Shown in pieces: positions 37,604 through 46,291 of a stretch of 64,000 bases of DNA. The position numbers were made by a program, and so were the translations under genes. The DNA lies in the NCBI GenBank assembly GCA_026399435.1, contig JAPLQX010000015.1:1-64000 (forward strand), read 5' to 3'. Within the stretch, counting starts at the first letter, position 1; each line of letters opens with the position of its first letter. Below the pieces are notes generated by a model. The model worked only from the letters and a program-made list of their open reading frames with translations. It searched no databases and had not been told where the DNA came from. Source of the DNA: Rhodocyclales bacterium. Its GTDB lineage: Bacteria; Pseudomonadota; Gammaproteobacteria; Burkholderiales; Rhodocyclaceae.

Positions 37604-37718
37604 GATTACTCCCGACTGAAAGGCCCAAGACGCACGAGGTTGATAACCTCACCCACAACTGACATCCCCCGCACCCAAATGGGTCGCCCGTCAGATCAAG
37701 CCGTGTTCATTACCCTTA

Positions 37719-38075
37719 CTAAGGGCGATACACAAAATGCACTCTGCCATCCGGCCACAGATGCTGGATCTCATTTCCCTGTCGACGCACTACGCCGCAA
37801 CCTTCGTAGTCCCAGCGTCGCCACTCCAGACAAAGCTTTCCGTCCGCCACTCGCCACTTTCCAGAGTCAGATCCGCCGTTGTTGTTGCCATAGACAGTGC
37901 CGTCTTCTTTGAATTGAAGGCTCACACCGCCCCAGCGTGTGTTTTGGGTCGATAGCGACTTTCCTTTGACTAGAACGACAACTTCATCATTTGTCAGACT
38001 CACTGGCTCGATGGTCTGAGAATGGACTGTAGTTGCTACAAAAAATGCTATGCAAAATGGGACTATCCGGTTCAC
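37719..38075 (-). CDS. Small exported hypothetical protein
   Basis: A 118-residue protein starting at GTG, with signal peptide (IVPFCIAFFVATTVHSQ). The mature part is a beta-rich domain with GKSLSTQNTRWGGVSLQFKE and SGKWRVADGKLCLEW, reminiscent of lipocalin-like DUF995-type periplasmic proteins. Function unknown. It lies in the lower-GC block and shares orientation with its neighbours. Confidence 0.6.
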   Translation of the reverse strand: MNRIVPFCIAFFVATTVHSQTIEPVSLTNDEVVVLVKGKSLSTQNTRWGGVSLQFKEDGTVYGNNNGGSDSGKWRVADGKLCLEWRRWDYEGCGVVRRQGNEIQHLWPDGRVHFVYRP

Positions 38076-38113
38076 TGGTGCTCCTAGACTTGAATCACTG
38101 GCGGCGTATGGCT

Positions 38114-38779
38114 CTAAAGCTTCTTGATTTCCTTGACGTTCAATCGATACGAGCTTTCATGCGCCTGTCCTTGTGGGTTGTAGCCAATGTGCTCGATTGA
38201 TACTACCGCGCCGAGGTCTTTGGACACCAGAAAGCGCGTATATCGTTTTCCGCTGTAGCACTTGGTCCACCAACCACGCTCTACCACAGGTGTGACCTCC
38301 AATTTGGTTTCCTTGCCGTCGATGATCAGCGTGTATGGCTCTCGAGGACCCACCTCGAACTTTGAGTCATATTTTGACCTATTGTCATGACACCAAGACG
38401 CGGATGGGTTCGCGTAGATTCGATCAGCCTTCCAAGAACTACCGGGCTCCAGCGTCTGGCCCTCACGTGTCGAACTTTGCTCGATGGTTTCGCTTAGCTC
38501 GGAAACACCGGCCGCGACTTGGTAGTGCAGATACGTTCTGGTATCAATGAGCACTCCGGCCGTAGAACCAGCGAGCACCTCCACCCCTTGAACTGTGCGG
38601 GACCATTTCACTTCCCTTGGCGTGAAATCTGACCACGTGTTCTTGTCGTTCGACCCGAGGGACACATTGCGGGTGACTTCCGTAACGAGCACTACACCAG
38701 CAGTCAGAGGAGCAACGCTTTGCGCAAGAGCAGCGCTGCTCGATAAGACGAGAGTTATGGCGGCGATGATGTATTTCAT
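38114..38779 (-). CDS. Exported hypothetical protein
   Basis: A 221-residue protein with a clear signal peptide (MKYIIAAITLVLSSSAALAQ). The mature region has two Cys (ASWCHDNRSK, WTKCYSGKRY) that could form a disulfide and no recognised domain. It is the first of four exported minus-strand proteins, 38 bp upstream of the next gene. Function unknown. Confidence 0.6.
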   Translation of the reverse strand: MKYIIAAITLVLSSSAALAQSVAPLTAGVVLVTEVTRNVSLGSNDKNTWSDFTPREVKWSRTVQGVEVLAGSTAGVLIDTRTYLHYQVAAGVSELSETIEQSSTREGQTLEPGSSWKADRIYANPSASWCHDNRSKYDSKFEVGPREPYTLIIDGKETKLEVTPVVERGWWTKCYSGKRYTRFLVSKDLGAVVSIEHIGYNPQGQAHESSYRLNVKEIKKL

Positions 38780-39225
38780 GGACCCGTTCCTTAAGTTATC
38801 GTTATTCGGTTGAAGGTCTCCTGCCCGAGAGCCTTATCGACTGCCAGTTGCGACCAACATTCGCGGCGTGCAATTGGAGCATACATCCCGCATATTGTCG
38901 ATATCAAAAAGTGGGCTTTATATCGATGGTAATAGACACCGATACTGTGACAATTCGCTGATGGTCCGGCGTGCTGCTGCGAACACCCACAACGGGTCAT
39001 GCAGTTGTAAAGAAGGACAGGAATGGGCAGTCGTGATCGACTGCTGTGGAGGAGGAACTCCATCGTCTGGTATTGGTGATTATGCATAGCTCCGCATGGC
39101 CGTTAGCGCCAGTCAGCCATTCGTGGTAGTTTCTCGTTTTTCCTTTTTTTGGGAGAAACCCCAATCTACCTGCTCAGGTGATGATTGGGGCGTGAAACAC
39201 CTTCCCAACACATTGATGAACAACA
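38780..39225. other. Intergenic region, no clear content
   Basis: About 446 bp of lower-GC DNA between divergent genes. The short frames here lack ribosome sites and family resemblance. No operator of the GTATAC type, tRNA or terminator was recognised. Confidence 0.4.
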
Positions 39226-40419
39226 ATGGATGCTGAACTGGAGCAAGCGCGCCAACACTTTTCCCAGGGAATCGAGAATTTTGAAGCGGGACGCTTAGCC
39301 CAAGCACGTCTATGCTTTGAGACTTCGCTCACTTTGGCGCCGGGCCGCCCATCGGTGTTGCTCAATCTGGGGATCACACATTTTCGTCTGAGCCAATGGA
39401 GCGAGGCGATCCCATTGTTGCAGCAGGCCGCAGCCGCAGATCCCGGTCAGGCGGATGTCTGGGTTTTTCTGGGGCTGTCTCATGAAGCGCTGGCGCAATG
39501 GCAAGCAGCCGTTGATTCCTTGGTGCCGGCCTTGAAGCTTGCGCCCCAGCACCCGGATCTGTGGTTGACTTACGGGCGGTGCCAGTTGCGTCTCGGCTCT
39601 GTCGAATTGGCATTGGAGGCCTTTGATCGAGCAGTGGCAGTCAATCCGAACATGGCGGAGGCGTGGAGCGAGCGTGGCAGTCTATTGCGCAAATTGCATC
39701 GTTTGGAGGATGCGGCCCGGTGCTTTGAGAAGGCCCTATCGCTCGGCGCCGATCCAAAACTACATGGTTACTACTTGGCTTCGGTACGAGGCGCTGGCGC
39801 TCCTGCTAATCCACCCCGCCAGTATGTGGAAGCCCTGTTTGACGAATACGCTTCCGATTTCCAAGAGCATTTGGTCGAACAATTGCAGTACCAGGCCCAC
39901 GAGTCTCTGGTCCGGCCTCTGATCCAATCCGCACGGCGGTATCACGCGGTGCTGGACTTGGGCTGTGGCTCCGGTTTATGCGGCAAACTCATCCATCCAC
40001 TCGCTGACTCAATTGATGGAGTTGATGTTTCCAAGGCGATGCTGGGACAGGCCCGTAAGTTAGGAGTGTACCGAGATCTGATACATGCTGATCTGCTGCC
40101 CTTTCTGGCTGAAACGAACTGCAGCGCAGACTTGGTGTTGGCTGCGGATGTCTTTATCTATGTCGGAGAACTGTCGGCAGTCTTTCAATCGGTTCGTCGC
40201 CTGCTTGAGCCGACGGGTTGCTTCGCGTTTACCGTGGAGTTGTCACTCGAAGAACAGGATGTTCGCCTGCTTCCCAGTTTGCGCTACGCGCATTCGGAGG
40301 CGTATATCCGTCGACTGGCGCAGACCCATGGATTCAAAGTGCGCGATCTTTTCACAGCCCCTTTGCGCCATGACCAATTGCAACCGGTTCAGGGGCTATA
40401 TGTTTTCTTGGGTCTTTAG
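39226..40419 (+). CDS. TPR-repeat protein fused to SAM-dependent methyltransferase
   Basis: Residues about 1-185 are tandem TPR units (for example ARLCFETSLTLAPGRPSVL, ALEAFDRAVAVNPNMAEAW). Residues about 200-397 are a class I methyltransferase with AVLDLGCGSGLCGKLIHPL, GVDVSKAMLGQARKLG and LVLAADVFIYVGEL. The length of 397 is normal for such fusions. The methyl acceptor is unknown; the TPR part suggests a protein or glycan partner. The ribosome site is weak. GC is lower than in the catabolic genes, and no operon partner is evident. Confidence 0.82.
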   Translation: MDAELEQARQHFSQGIENFEAGRLAQARLCFETSLTLAPGRPSVLLNLGITHFRLSQWSEAIPLLQQAAAADPGQADVWVFLGLSHEALAQWQAAVDSLVPALKLAPQHPDLWLTYGRCQLRLGSVELALEAFDRAVAVNPNMAEAWSERGSLLRKLHRLEDAARCFEKALSLGADPKLHGYYLASVRGAGAPANPPRQYVEALFDEYASDFQEHLVEQLQYQAHESLVRPLIQSARRYHAVLDLGCGSGLCGKLIHPLADSIDGVDVSKAMLGQARKLGVYRDLIHADLLPFLAETNCSADLVLAADVFIYVGELSAVFQSVRRLLEPTGCFAFTVELSLEEQDVRLLPSLRYAHSEAYIRRLAQTHGFKVRDLFTAPLRHDQLQPVQGLYVFLGL

Positions 40420-40586
40420 GCATTTGGTTGCTGTCATTGGTATGGGTGTGTCAGCTATCTAGTCGGAGCGCATGTATACCGGTTCAGGAATTGCCGACTC
40501 TTGCCGCTGAACCTGCGCATCCCCACCAGTTTCGTCAGGGTCGCATGGCAATTGTGCGATCGCCGATAATGTTGGATAATTTGATT

Positions 40587-40599
40587 GTATACCGCATAC
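40587..40599 (+). promoter_or_regulatory. Predicted GntR operator, copy 2
   Basis: GTATACCGCATAC, a perfect GTAT-N5-ATAC inverted repeat, 17 bp before the ATG of the fused beta-oxidation gene. It matches copy 1 at 10 of 13 positions. Confidence 0.6.
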
Positions 40600-40616
40600 A
40601 CAAACAGGATCCGACC

Positions 40617-42629
40617 ATGACCACAGCCTTCGCCAACCCCTTGCTTGCCACTCCTGACCGCCCCCTGCCCCGCGCCGTCGCCATCATCGGAGCGGGCACC
40701 ATCGGGCCCGACATCGGCTATTACCTCAAGAGCGCGCTGCCGGACCTGAAGCTGTATCTCGTCGACGTCTCCCAAAAGGCCGTGGAGGCCGCGTTGCTGC
40801 GCTTCGCCGAGTATTCGCGCAAGGCCGTGGCGCGCGGCAAGATGAGCGAGGCCGACGCCAAGGCGGTCATCACCAATCTCTACGGCACGCTCGACTACGC
40901 CGACATCGCCGATGCCGACTGGGTGATCGAGGCCGCCACGGAAAACCTGCCCCTCAAGCGCAAGATCTTCGCGCAGATCGAGGCCGTCGTCCGCCCCGAT
41001 GCGCTGATCACCTCCAACACCAGCTCGCTGCCCGCGGAACAGATCTTCTCGCAGCTGAAGCACCCGGAGCGGGCCACGGTGACGCATTTCTTCGCCCCGG
41101 CCTGGCGCAATCCGGCGGTCGAAGTGATCCGCTGGGCGAAGACCGATCCGGCGGTGGTCGAGTACCTGCGCTGGGTCTTCTGCACCACCGGCAAGGTGCC
41201 GCTGGTGACCGCCGACGTCGCCTGCTTCATGCTCGACCGCATTTTCGACAACTGGTGCAACGAATCGGCGATGCTGCTCGACCGCGCCACTGCCGCCGAA
41301 GTCGACAGCGTCGCCGCCGAGTTCGTGCACGCCGGCCCCTTCTTCGTGCTCAACATGGCGCACGGCAATCCGATCATCACCGAGACCAACACGCTGCAGG
41401 CCGAGATGGAAGGCGAGCACTATCGCCCGGCGCCTGTGTTCCGCTCGGTCGATACTTGGGTCACCGTGCCGCCCGGCAAGCGCGTCGAAGTCGCCAGGGA
41501 AACTGCACAGGCGGTGCGCGAACGCCTGCTCGGCATCCTGTTCTCGCAGAGCGTGGACATCGTCGACCGCAAGATCGGCGATCCGGCCGACCTCGATCTG
41601 GGCTGCCGGCTCGCACTCGGTTTCAAGGACGGCCCGCTCGACCTCATGCGCAACCTGGGCGAGCAAACCACCGGCCGCGCGCTGATGCGCCTGCGCGAGG
41701 AGCGCCCCGGCATGCCCATGCCGCAGCGTCCCTTCGATGCCTACCAGGGTTTTCTGCGCCACATCCTGGTCGATGATCTCGACGGCATCAAGGTCATCAC
41801 CCTGCGCCGTCCCGAAGCCATGAACGCGCTGCACGACGAGATGAACGACGAAATCCTCTCCGTCATCCGCCGCTTCGAGAACGACCCCAAGGTCACCGGC
41901 TTCGTCATCACCGGCTACGGCACCCGCGTCTTCTGTGCCGGCGGCGACATCGGCCGCTTCGTCGACATGCTGGGCGACGCGCCCGCGTCCGAGCAGTACG
42001 CGCGCGACTGCTCGCGCCTGCTGGTGCACCTGGACCAGATGAAGAAGCCCGTGGTAGCCGCGCTGAACGGCATGGCGCTGGGCGGCGGCTTCGAGCTCGC
42101 GGCGCGCTGCCACGGCATCGTGGCGCTGAAGCGCGCATGGATCCAGATGCCCGAAGTCACGCTGGGCATCGTGCACGGCATCGGCGCCATGGTGGTGCCC
42201 TACCGCCGCTGGCCGCATGCCAGCTCGACCTTCAACGCCATGCTGCGCCAGGCCGAGCGCCTCAAGGCCGGCCGCGCCCACGAACTCGGCGTGATCGACG
42301 CGCTGGCCGACGACTACGAGCAGCTGATCGGCATGGCCGTGGCGCGCGTGCGCGCATTGTCGGGGCGCGTCGTGCCGATCGGCGATGCGCCGGTTTCCGT
42401 AACCATCGAACCGGTGGAAGCCCGGGCCGCCAGCGGCCAGATGCTGAGCCGCGAATGCATCGATCTCATGGAGCAGGCCATCCTCGAAGCGGCGGCGGCG
42501 GAAAGCTTCGCCGAGGCGCTGGAGGTCGGCTACAAGGCCTTCGGCCTCTCGGCCTGCATCGAAAGCGCACGCGAGGGCATCACATCCTTCAAGGAAAAGC
42601 GCACGCCGGATTTCAGCAAGACGAAGTAG
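40617..42629 (+). CDS. Fused 3-hydroxyacyl-CoA dehydrogenase/enoyl-CoA hydratase
   Basis: A 670-residue bifunctional protein. Residues about 18-290 are the NAD-binding dehydrogenase (VAIIGAGTIGPDIGYYL, SNTSSLPAEQIFSQL, THFFAPAWRNPAVEVI). Residues about 385-660 are a crotonase domain (RRPEAMNALHDEMND, GTRVFCAGGDIGRFVDML, LNGMALGGGFELAARCHGI). The order is reversed relative to FadB. Expected role: hydrating 2-aminocinnamoyl-CoA and oxidising the 3-hydroxy product, the two steps otherwise missing between the IaaF-type dehydrogenase and the thiolase. The regulator's operator directly upstream supports that. The ATG at 40617 was chosen over an upstream extension that crosses the operator. Confidence 0.85.
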   Translation: MTTAFANPLLATPDRPLPRAVAIIGAGTIGPDIGYYLKSALPDLKLYLVDVSQKAVEAALLRFAEYSRKAVARGKMSEADAKAVITNLYGTLDYADIADADWVIEAATENLPLKRKIFAQIEAVVRPDALITSNTSSLPAEQIFSQLKHPERATVTHFFAPAWRNPAVEVIRWAKTDPAVVEYLRWVFCTTGKVPLVTADVACFMLDRIFDNWCNESAMLLDRATAAEVDSVAAEFVHAGPFFVLNMAHGNPIITETNTLQAEMEGEHYRPAPVFRSVDTWVTVPPGKRVEVARETAQAVRERLLGILFSQSVDIVDRKIGDPADLDLGCRLALGFKDGPLDLMRNLGEQTTGRALMRLREERPGMPMPQRPFDAYQGFLRHILVDDLDGIKVITLRRPEAMNALHDEMNDEILSVIRRFENDPKVTGFVITGYGTRVFCAGGDIGRFVDMLGDAPASEQYARDCSRLLVHLDQMKKPVVAALNGMALGGGFELAARCHGIVALKRAWIQMPEVTLGIVHGIGAMVVPYRRWPHASSTFNAMLRQAERLKAGRAHELGVIDALADDYEQLIGMAVARVRALSGRVVPIGDAPVSVTIEPVEARAASGQMLSRECIDLMEQAILEAAAAESFAEALEVGYKAFGLSACIESAREGITSFKEKRTPDFSKTK

Positions 42630-42645
42630 CGGATCGGCAAGCGGG

Positions 42646-42666
42646 ACCGCGACGCCATGTCGCGGT
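42646..42666 (+). terminator. Hairpin after the fused beta-oxidation gene
   Basis: ACCGCGAC and GTCGCGGT make a perfect 8-bp stem with a 5-nt loop, 16 bp after the stop. There is no T-tract. Confidence 0.4.
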
Positions 42667-42812
42667 TACGCCTTCAATAGCGGTTTGATTCTGCCTGCTT
42701 GGTGCCCTGAGCGAAAGTAACCCCATTCAGAAAGCGGACGGCCACACCGGACTTCAGCGCCCTATGGAAAAATCCGCGCAGACCCTGTACGGCTGGTGGG
42801 TTGAACCATGAC

Positions 42813-43166
42813 CTACCTACGTCTTTTTGAGAGTTCGCCGACCAAAGCGGTAGTTGCATCGGAGAGACTGTCCAAAGGTTTTGCCGTACAAAAGTTGTTG
42901 ATCCAAAGATCCCACGCGGCGGGGTCAGTACGTGCTGCGACGTTGCTACGGGATACGACACGCTCGTTAACGGCTGTGATATGTCCAGCAACCCAAATAC
43001 TATTAATGAGCTTGCCACGACCATCCTCTTTGAAGTCGGCAACCACCTCGCCACATGACTTAGTACCCATCCCAAGGACAGTGAACTTCCCTGAGGAATC
43101 GGCACCGAAGCTCGGCGCTGCTATGAGCGCCCAAGTAAACGCGAACAGCAACCGGAAACACATCAT
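42813..43166 (-). CDS. Small exported hypothetical protein
   Basis: From ATG 43166, preceded by GAGAGGA, it is 117 residues with a signal peptide (MMCFRLLFAFTWALIAAPSF). The mature part has two Cys (KSCGEVVADF, INNFCTAKPLDSL) and a helical pattern seen in many small periplasmic proteins with HdeA-like size. Function unknown. It lies next to an attC-like element in a lower-GC patch. Confidence 0.6.
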   Translation of the reverse strand: MMCFRLLFAFTWALIAAPSFGADSSGKFTVLGMGTKSCGEVVADFKEDGRGKLINSIWVAGHITAVNERVVSRSNVAARTDPAAWDLWINNFCTAKPLDSLSDATTALVGELSKRRR

Positions 43167-43183
43167 TGTTCCTCTCCCGAAAT

Positions 43184-43244
43184 GGCTAACGAAAAACCCC
43201 GCCAGCACTGCTTCACTAAACGTGCCCGCGGCATAGGGTTAGGC
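43184..43244. repeat. attC-like imperfect palindrome
   Basis: GGCTAAC at 43184-43190 and GTTAGGC at 43238-43244 bound a 61-bp imperfect palindrome. GTTAGGC fits the integron core GTTRRRY exactly; the partner differs from RYYYAAC at one base. The inner arms GTGCCCGCGGC and the segment around GCCAGCAC are partly complementary. It overlaps the stop of one small gene and precedes the next, as in a cassette array. Not proven. Confidence 0.35.
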
Positions 43245-43793
43245 AGGTTGTGCGGTCGCAACTAGAAGTCTTTCTATTAGTGGTACCGCCGACTTCTGCA
43301 AAGATAGCGCGAACGACTCCAGTCTGGGTTCCGCGAACGTGTCAGGGAAAATGACTTCCCTCACCCAATTGTCGTAGTAGTACGCGACGGCGAGCGCCGT
43401 GTCAAAGTTGGGGACCGGGCTTGCATACTCTAGCTCACGATGCGCCGCGTATTTGTTACGAAAATTGATCATGCCTTTCCAGTATTGTTGCCATGTGTCT
43501 CGCTCAAGGCCAGTTGTTCTGAAAAGTCCTTCACGAAAACTTCGATGGAGTGTCTTTGATTCGGCTATGGCCAACTGCTTCCAGTGGGTTGGATTAGACT
43601 GATCCGAACCGAACACCATGCACCAATTGATAGTGGCACGGAGCAAGTGCGCATCAATGGTCAAAGTCCAGAACTCATTCTGCAGTCGGTGTTCTCTATA
43701 GCCCTTTGATAGGGTTCGATAGTAAGTCAGGTGGTAAACAAACCATTTCACTACCGGGTATTGAGACTTGAACACCTCAGGGTCGTAATTCAT
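43239..43793 (-). CDS. Hypothetical protein with HEPN-like Rx5H motif
   Basis: A 184-residue, mostly helical protein with no signal peptide. It contains MINFRNKYAAHRELEY near residue 110, an R-x5-H pattern similar to HEPN nucleases, surrounded by predicted helices. I do not recognise the family. Its stop codon overlaps the attC-like palindrome. A toxin or RNA-cleaving role is possible but unproven. Confidence 0.55.
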   Translation of the reverse strand: MNYDPEVFKSQYPVVKWFVYHLTYYRTLSKGYREHRLQNEFWTLTIDAHLLRATINWCMVFGSDQSNPTHWKQLAIAESKTLHRSFREGLFRTTGLERDTWQQYWKGMINFRNKYAAHRELEYASPVPNFDTALAVAYYYDNWVREVIFPDTFAEPRLESFALSLQKSAVPLIERLLVATAQPA

Positions 43794-44023
43794 GGTGATT
43801 ACACCGAACGGTTATTTACCAAATGGGCCTGTCTGGACTATTGAAATTCGCAGAATATGTCGATACTCAGCAACTACTTGATTCATTGTGGGGACTCTGA
43901 GGTAGCGTACCAGTATGCTCAATGATAGTACCGATCGAGTGCCTACGTAGGGGGAACTACTCGACCGCCTCCTCTTGGTCGAAAGCGGAACCCAGCACTG
44001 TCGGGAGCGAACTTCAGTGCAAG

Positions 44024-44590
44024 CTATTTCTTCGGCTCTATCAACTCGGGGTATTCCTGCCGCATCGCCTCGCCATCCTGACGCCACGCGTAGCACTTGT
44101 CGACGAAGGCCGGTGCGCGGCCTCCCGGCCAGTTGCGCGGATCCGGGTCGATGGCGATCTGCCGGGAAATGCGGTCCGGCCATGAGGCCTGCATATAAGT
44201 GTTGGCGGCCTGCGTTACCAGTTCGGTAACATGGGTGCAGCCCTGGACGCCGCCGAGGATCTCCCTCACCTTGCGCGAAAAGCCGTCGTTGATGCGCAGC
44301 CCGATCAGCCCGCGGTAGACCGCGTCGGTGCTGCCGCACACGGGCCAGGGTGCCTTCAGGGTCTGCGCCTTGACGTCCCTGACGACGTAGTCGTCGTCGA
44401 TCACCAGCGACAGCGACATGCTGTGCATGTGCTCGCCCGCGCGCACCGGCGGGCGCGAGCGGAAGGGCACTTCCTGGCCCTTCAGGTCGGTCACCGTGGC
44501 TTCGATTTCGAGAAACCCGTTCTTCAGGCGGAAGGCGCGGCAGGTAATCGTCCGCGTATGCACCAGTTTGCGATCATCATCTGTGGACAC
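44024..44590 (-). CDS. DUF2889 family protein
   Basis: A 188-residue protein matching DUF2889: EATVTDLKGQEVPFRSR, AGEHMHSMSLSLVIDDDY, GGVQGCTHVTELV. Members often sit beside aromatic-degradation genes in betaproteobacteria. The conserved Cys-Thr-His could bind a metal. It is the last gene of the maturation operon, 61 bp after sufU. Function unknown. Confidence 0.75.
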   Translation of the reverse strand: MSTDDDRKLVHTRTITCRAFRLKNGFLEIEATVTDLKGQEVPFRSRPPVRAGEHMHSMSLSLVIDDDYVVRDVKAQTLKAPWPVCGSTDAVYRGLIGLRINDGFSRKVREILGGVQGCTHVTELVTQAANTYMQASWPDRISRQIAIDPDPRNWPGGRAPAFVDKCYAWRQDGEAMRQEYPELIEPKK

Positions 44591-44651
44591 GTTTTATCTC
44601 GCTAAGGAAACATCGGTATCGGGCAATCTGCTTCAATGAATCGCTGTATCG

Positions 44652-45080
44652 TCAGCGCCGACTCTCTGTCAGCGCCGCCAGCAGCGCACGAAACGGCAGC
44701 AGGACACAGCGGTGCCGGCTCGGGTAGGCGCGTGCCGGCTCGAACATCGACAGTTCGGGCCAGCCGGCGGGAACTGGGGCCTTATTCTTCAGCATGCTTT
44801 CGAGGGCGGTGGCAACCGACTCGATGGCCGCTTCATCCTGCCCGACCGCGCGGGCGCCGATCACCGACGCCGCGGCCCGGCACAGCAGGCAGCCCTTGGT
44901 TTCATGGGCTACTGCCGTGATGCGGCCGGAGGCAAAGGCCACCTGCATGCGAACGCGGTCGCCGCACAAGGGATTATCCAGCCTGGCCTCGCCATCGGCC
45001 GCTTCCAGCCGTCCGTGGCCGTGCGCGGCCTGGGCGAACTGCTTGATGGCTTCCTGGTAGAGCGCGCTGCTGTCGTTCAT
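44652..45080 (-). CDS. sufU: SufU-like sulfurtransferase/scaffold protein
   Basis: A 142-residue IscU-fold protein. LDNPLCGDRVRMQV supplies the first Cys and the Asp used by zinc-type SufU, then HETKGCLLCRAAASV and RHRCVLLPFRALLA. This set (C, D, C, C) fits Zn-SufU, which accepts persulfide from SufS, rather than an IscU scaffold. SufU is uncommon in Proteobacteria. It overlaps sufS by ATGA. In this context it may help deliver sulfur for the molybdenum cofactor or the 2Fe-2S subunit. Confidence 0.78.
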   Translation of the reverse strand: MNDSSALYQEAIKQFAQAAHGHGRLEAADGEARLDNPLCGDRVRMQVAFASGRITAVAHETKGCLLCRAAASVIGARAVGQDEAAIESVATALESMLKNKAPVPAGWPELSMFEPARAYPSRHRCVLLPFRALLAALTESRR

Positions 45081-46291
45081 GCCAGTTCCCGCAGCACGAA
45101 GCCCAATCCATCGAGCAGCGCCGCGATGTCGGCCTCGTCGTTGTAGAGCGCGATGCTGGCGCGCGTGCAAACCTCGGCGCCGAGCGCGGCCAGCAGCGGC
45201 TGGGCGCAATGGTGGCCGCCGCGCAGCGCGAGCTGGTGCGCATCGAGCACCTGGCAGATGTCGTGCGGATGCAGGCCGGGAATCTCGAAGGAGACGATCG
45301 GTGCGCGCGCCTCCTGCGCCTCCGGGCCGAGCAGACGCAGACCCGGAATGCGCTGCAGGCCCTCGATCATGAGTTCGCACAGGCGAGCTTCCCGGGCATG
45401 AATCTGCGGCCAGTCGAGGCTCATCATCCATTCCAGCGCGGCGGCGAGCCCCACGGCCTGTGCGATGGGCGGCGTCCCGGCTTCGAAGCGCTGCGGCGGC
45501 GCGGCCCACGTGGTGGCCTGCGGCGTCACCTCGCCGATCATTCCGCCGCCGGTGAGGAACGGCGGCATCGCCGCCAGCAGTTCGCCCCTGCCCCACAGCA
45601 TGCCGACGCCGCCCGGACCGAAGCACTTGTGGCCGGAAAACGCGTAGAAATCGATACCCAGGGCGCGCACATCCTGCGGGCCGTGCTGCGCGCCTTGCGC
45701 GCCGTCGAGCAGCACCTTGGCCCCCACCTTGCGCGCCGCCGTGACCAGCGTCGCCACGTCGGTCCATGCCCCGGTGACGTTGGAGCATTGCGTCACGGCA
45801 ACCAGGCGGCACTTGCTGTCGATCAGTTCGGGCAGGCGGGCCAAGTCGAGTTGCCCCGCGGCCGTCACCGGAATCAATGCAAGTTCGATCCCTGTCCGCT
45901 CGCGCAGCATCTGCCAGGGCACGAAATTGCTGTGGTGCTCGGCGACCGAGATCACCACCCTGTCACCTGCCTTGAGCGTGCCACCGAAGGCATGCGCGAC
46001 GAGGTTGAGCGACGCCGTCGCGCCCGAGGTGAAGATCACTTCGTCGGTCGAGGTCGCGTTGAGAAAGCGCGCCGCGGTTTGTCGCGCCTGTTCATAGGCG
46101 AGGTCGGCGGCTTCGGCGAGGCGGTAGGTGCCGCGCGACACATTGGCGCGCCGGGTGGTCTCGTGGCGCACCACGGCGTCGAGCGCCAGACGGTGAATCT
46201 GTGCGGTGGCGGCGCTGTCCAGGTAATGCAACTCCGGCGTTGCCGCCAGCAGCGGAAACTCGTCGCGCAGCGATGCCGGCGCCGCGTTCAT
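45077..46291 (-). CDS. sufS: SufS-type cysteine desulfurase
   Basis: A group II cysteine desulfurase of 404 residues. It has EHHSNFVPWQML, the PLP-binding Lys in FSGHKCFGPGGVGMLWG, and the catalytic Cys in ALRGGHHCAQPLL. Length and motifs are standard. It produces persulfide sulfur from cysteine. It is coupled by 4-bp overlaps to the MocA-like gene upstream and sufU downstream, and lies in the operon with XdhC. This suggests a dedicated sulfurase for the terminal Mo=S ligand of the indoleacetate hydroxylase, as cysteine desulfurase with XdhC does for xanthine dehydrogenase. Confidence 0.88.
   Translation of the reverse strand: MNAAPASLRDEFPLLAATPELHYLDSAATAQIHRLALDAVVRHETTRRANVSRGTYRLAEAADLAYEQARQTAARFLNATSTDEVIFTSGATASLNLVAHAFGGTLKAGDRVVISVAEHHSNFVPWQMLRERTGIELALIPVTAAGQLDLARLPELIDSKCRLVAVTQCSNVTGAWTDVATLVTAARKVGAKVLLDGAQGAQHGPQDVRALGIDFYAFSGHKCFGPGGVGMLWGRGELLAAMPPFLTGGGMIGEVTPQATTWAAPPQRFEAGTPPIAQAVGLAAALEWMMSLDWPQIHAREARLCELMIEGLQRIPGLRLLGPEAQEARAPIVSFEIPGLHPHDICQVLDAHQLALRGGHHCAQPLLAALGAEVCTRASIALYNDEADIAALLDGLGFVLRELA

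Noticed and set aside
44652-45812. Longer reading of the SufU frame up to 45812
   Set aside because: The added part is antisense-free but overlaps sufS in another frame and is Arg/Ala-rich without family similarity; the ATG at 45080 overlaps the sufS stop neatly.
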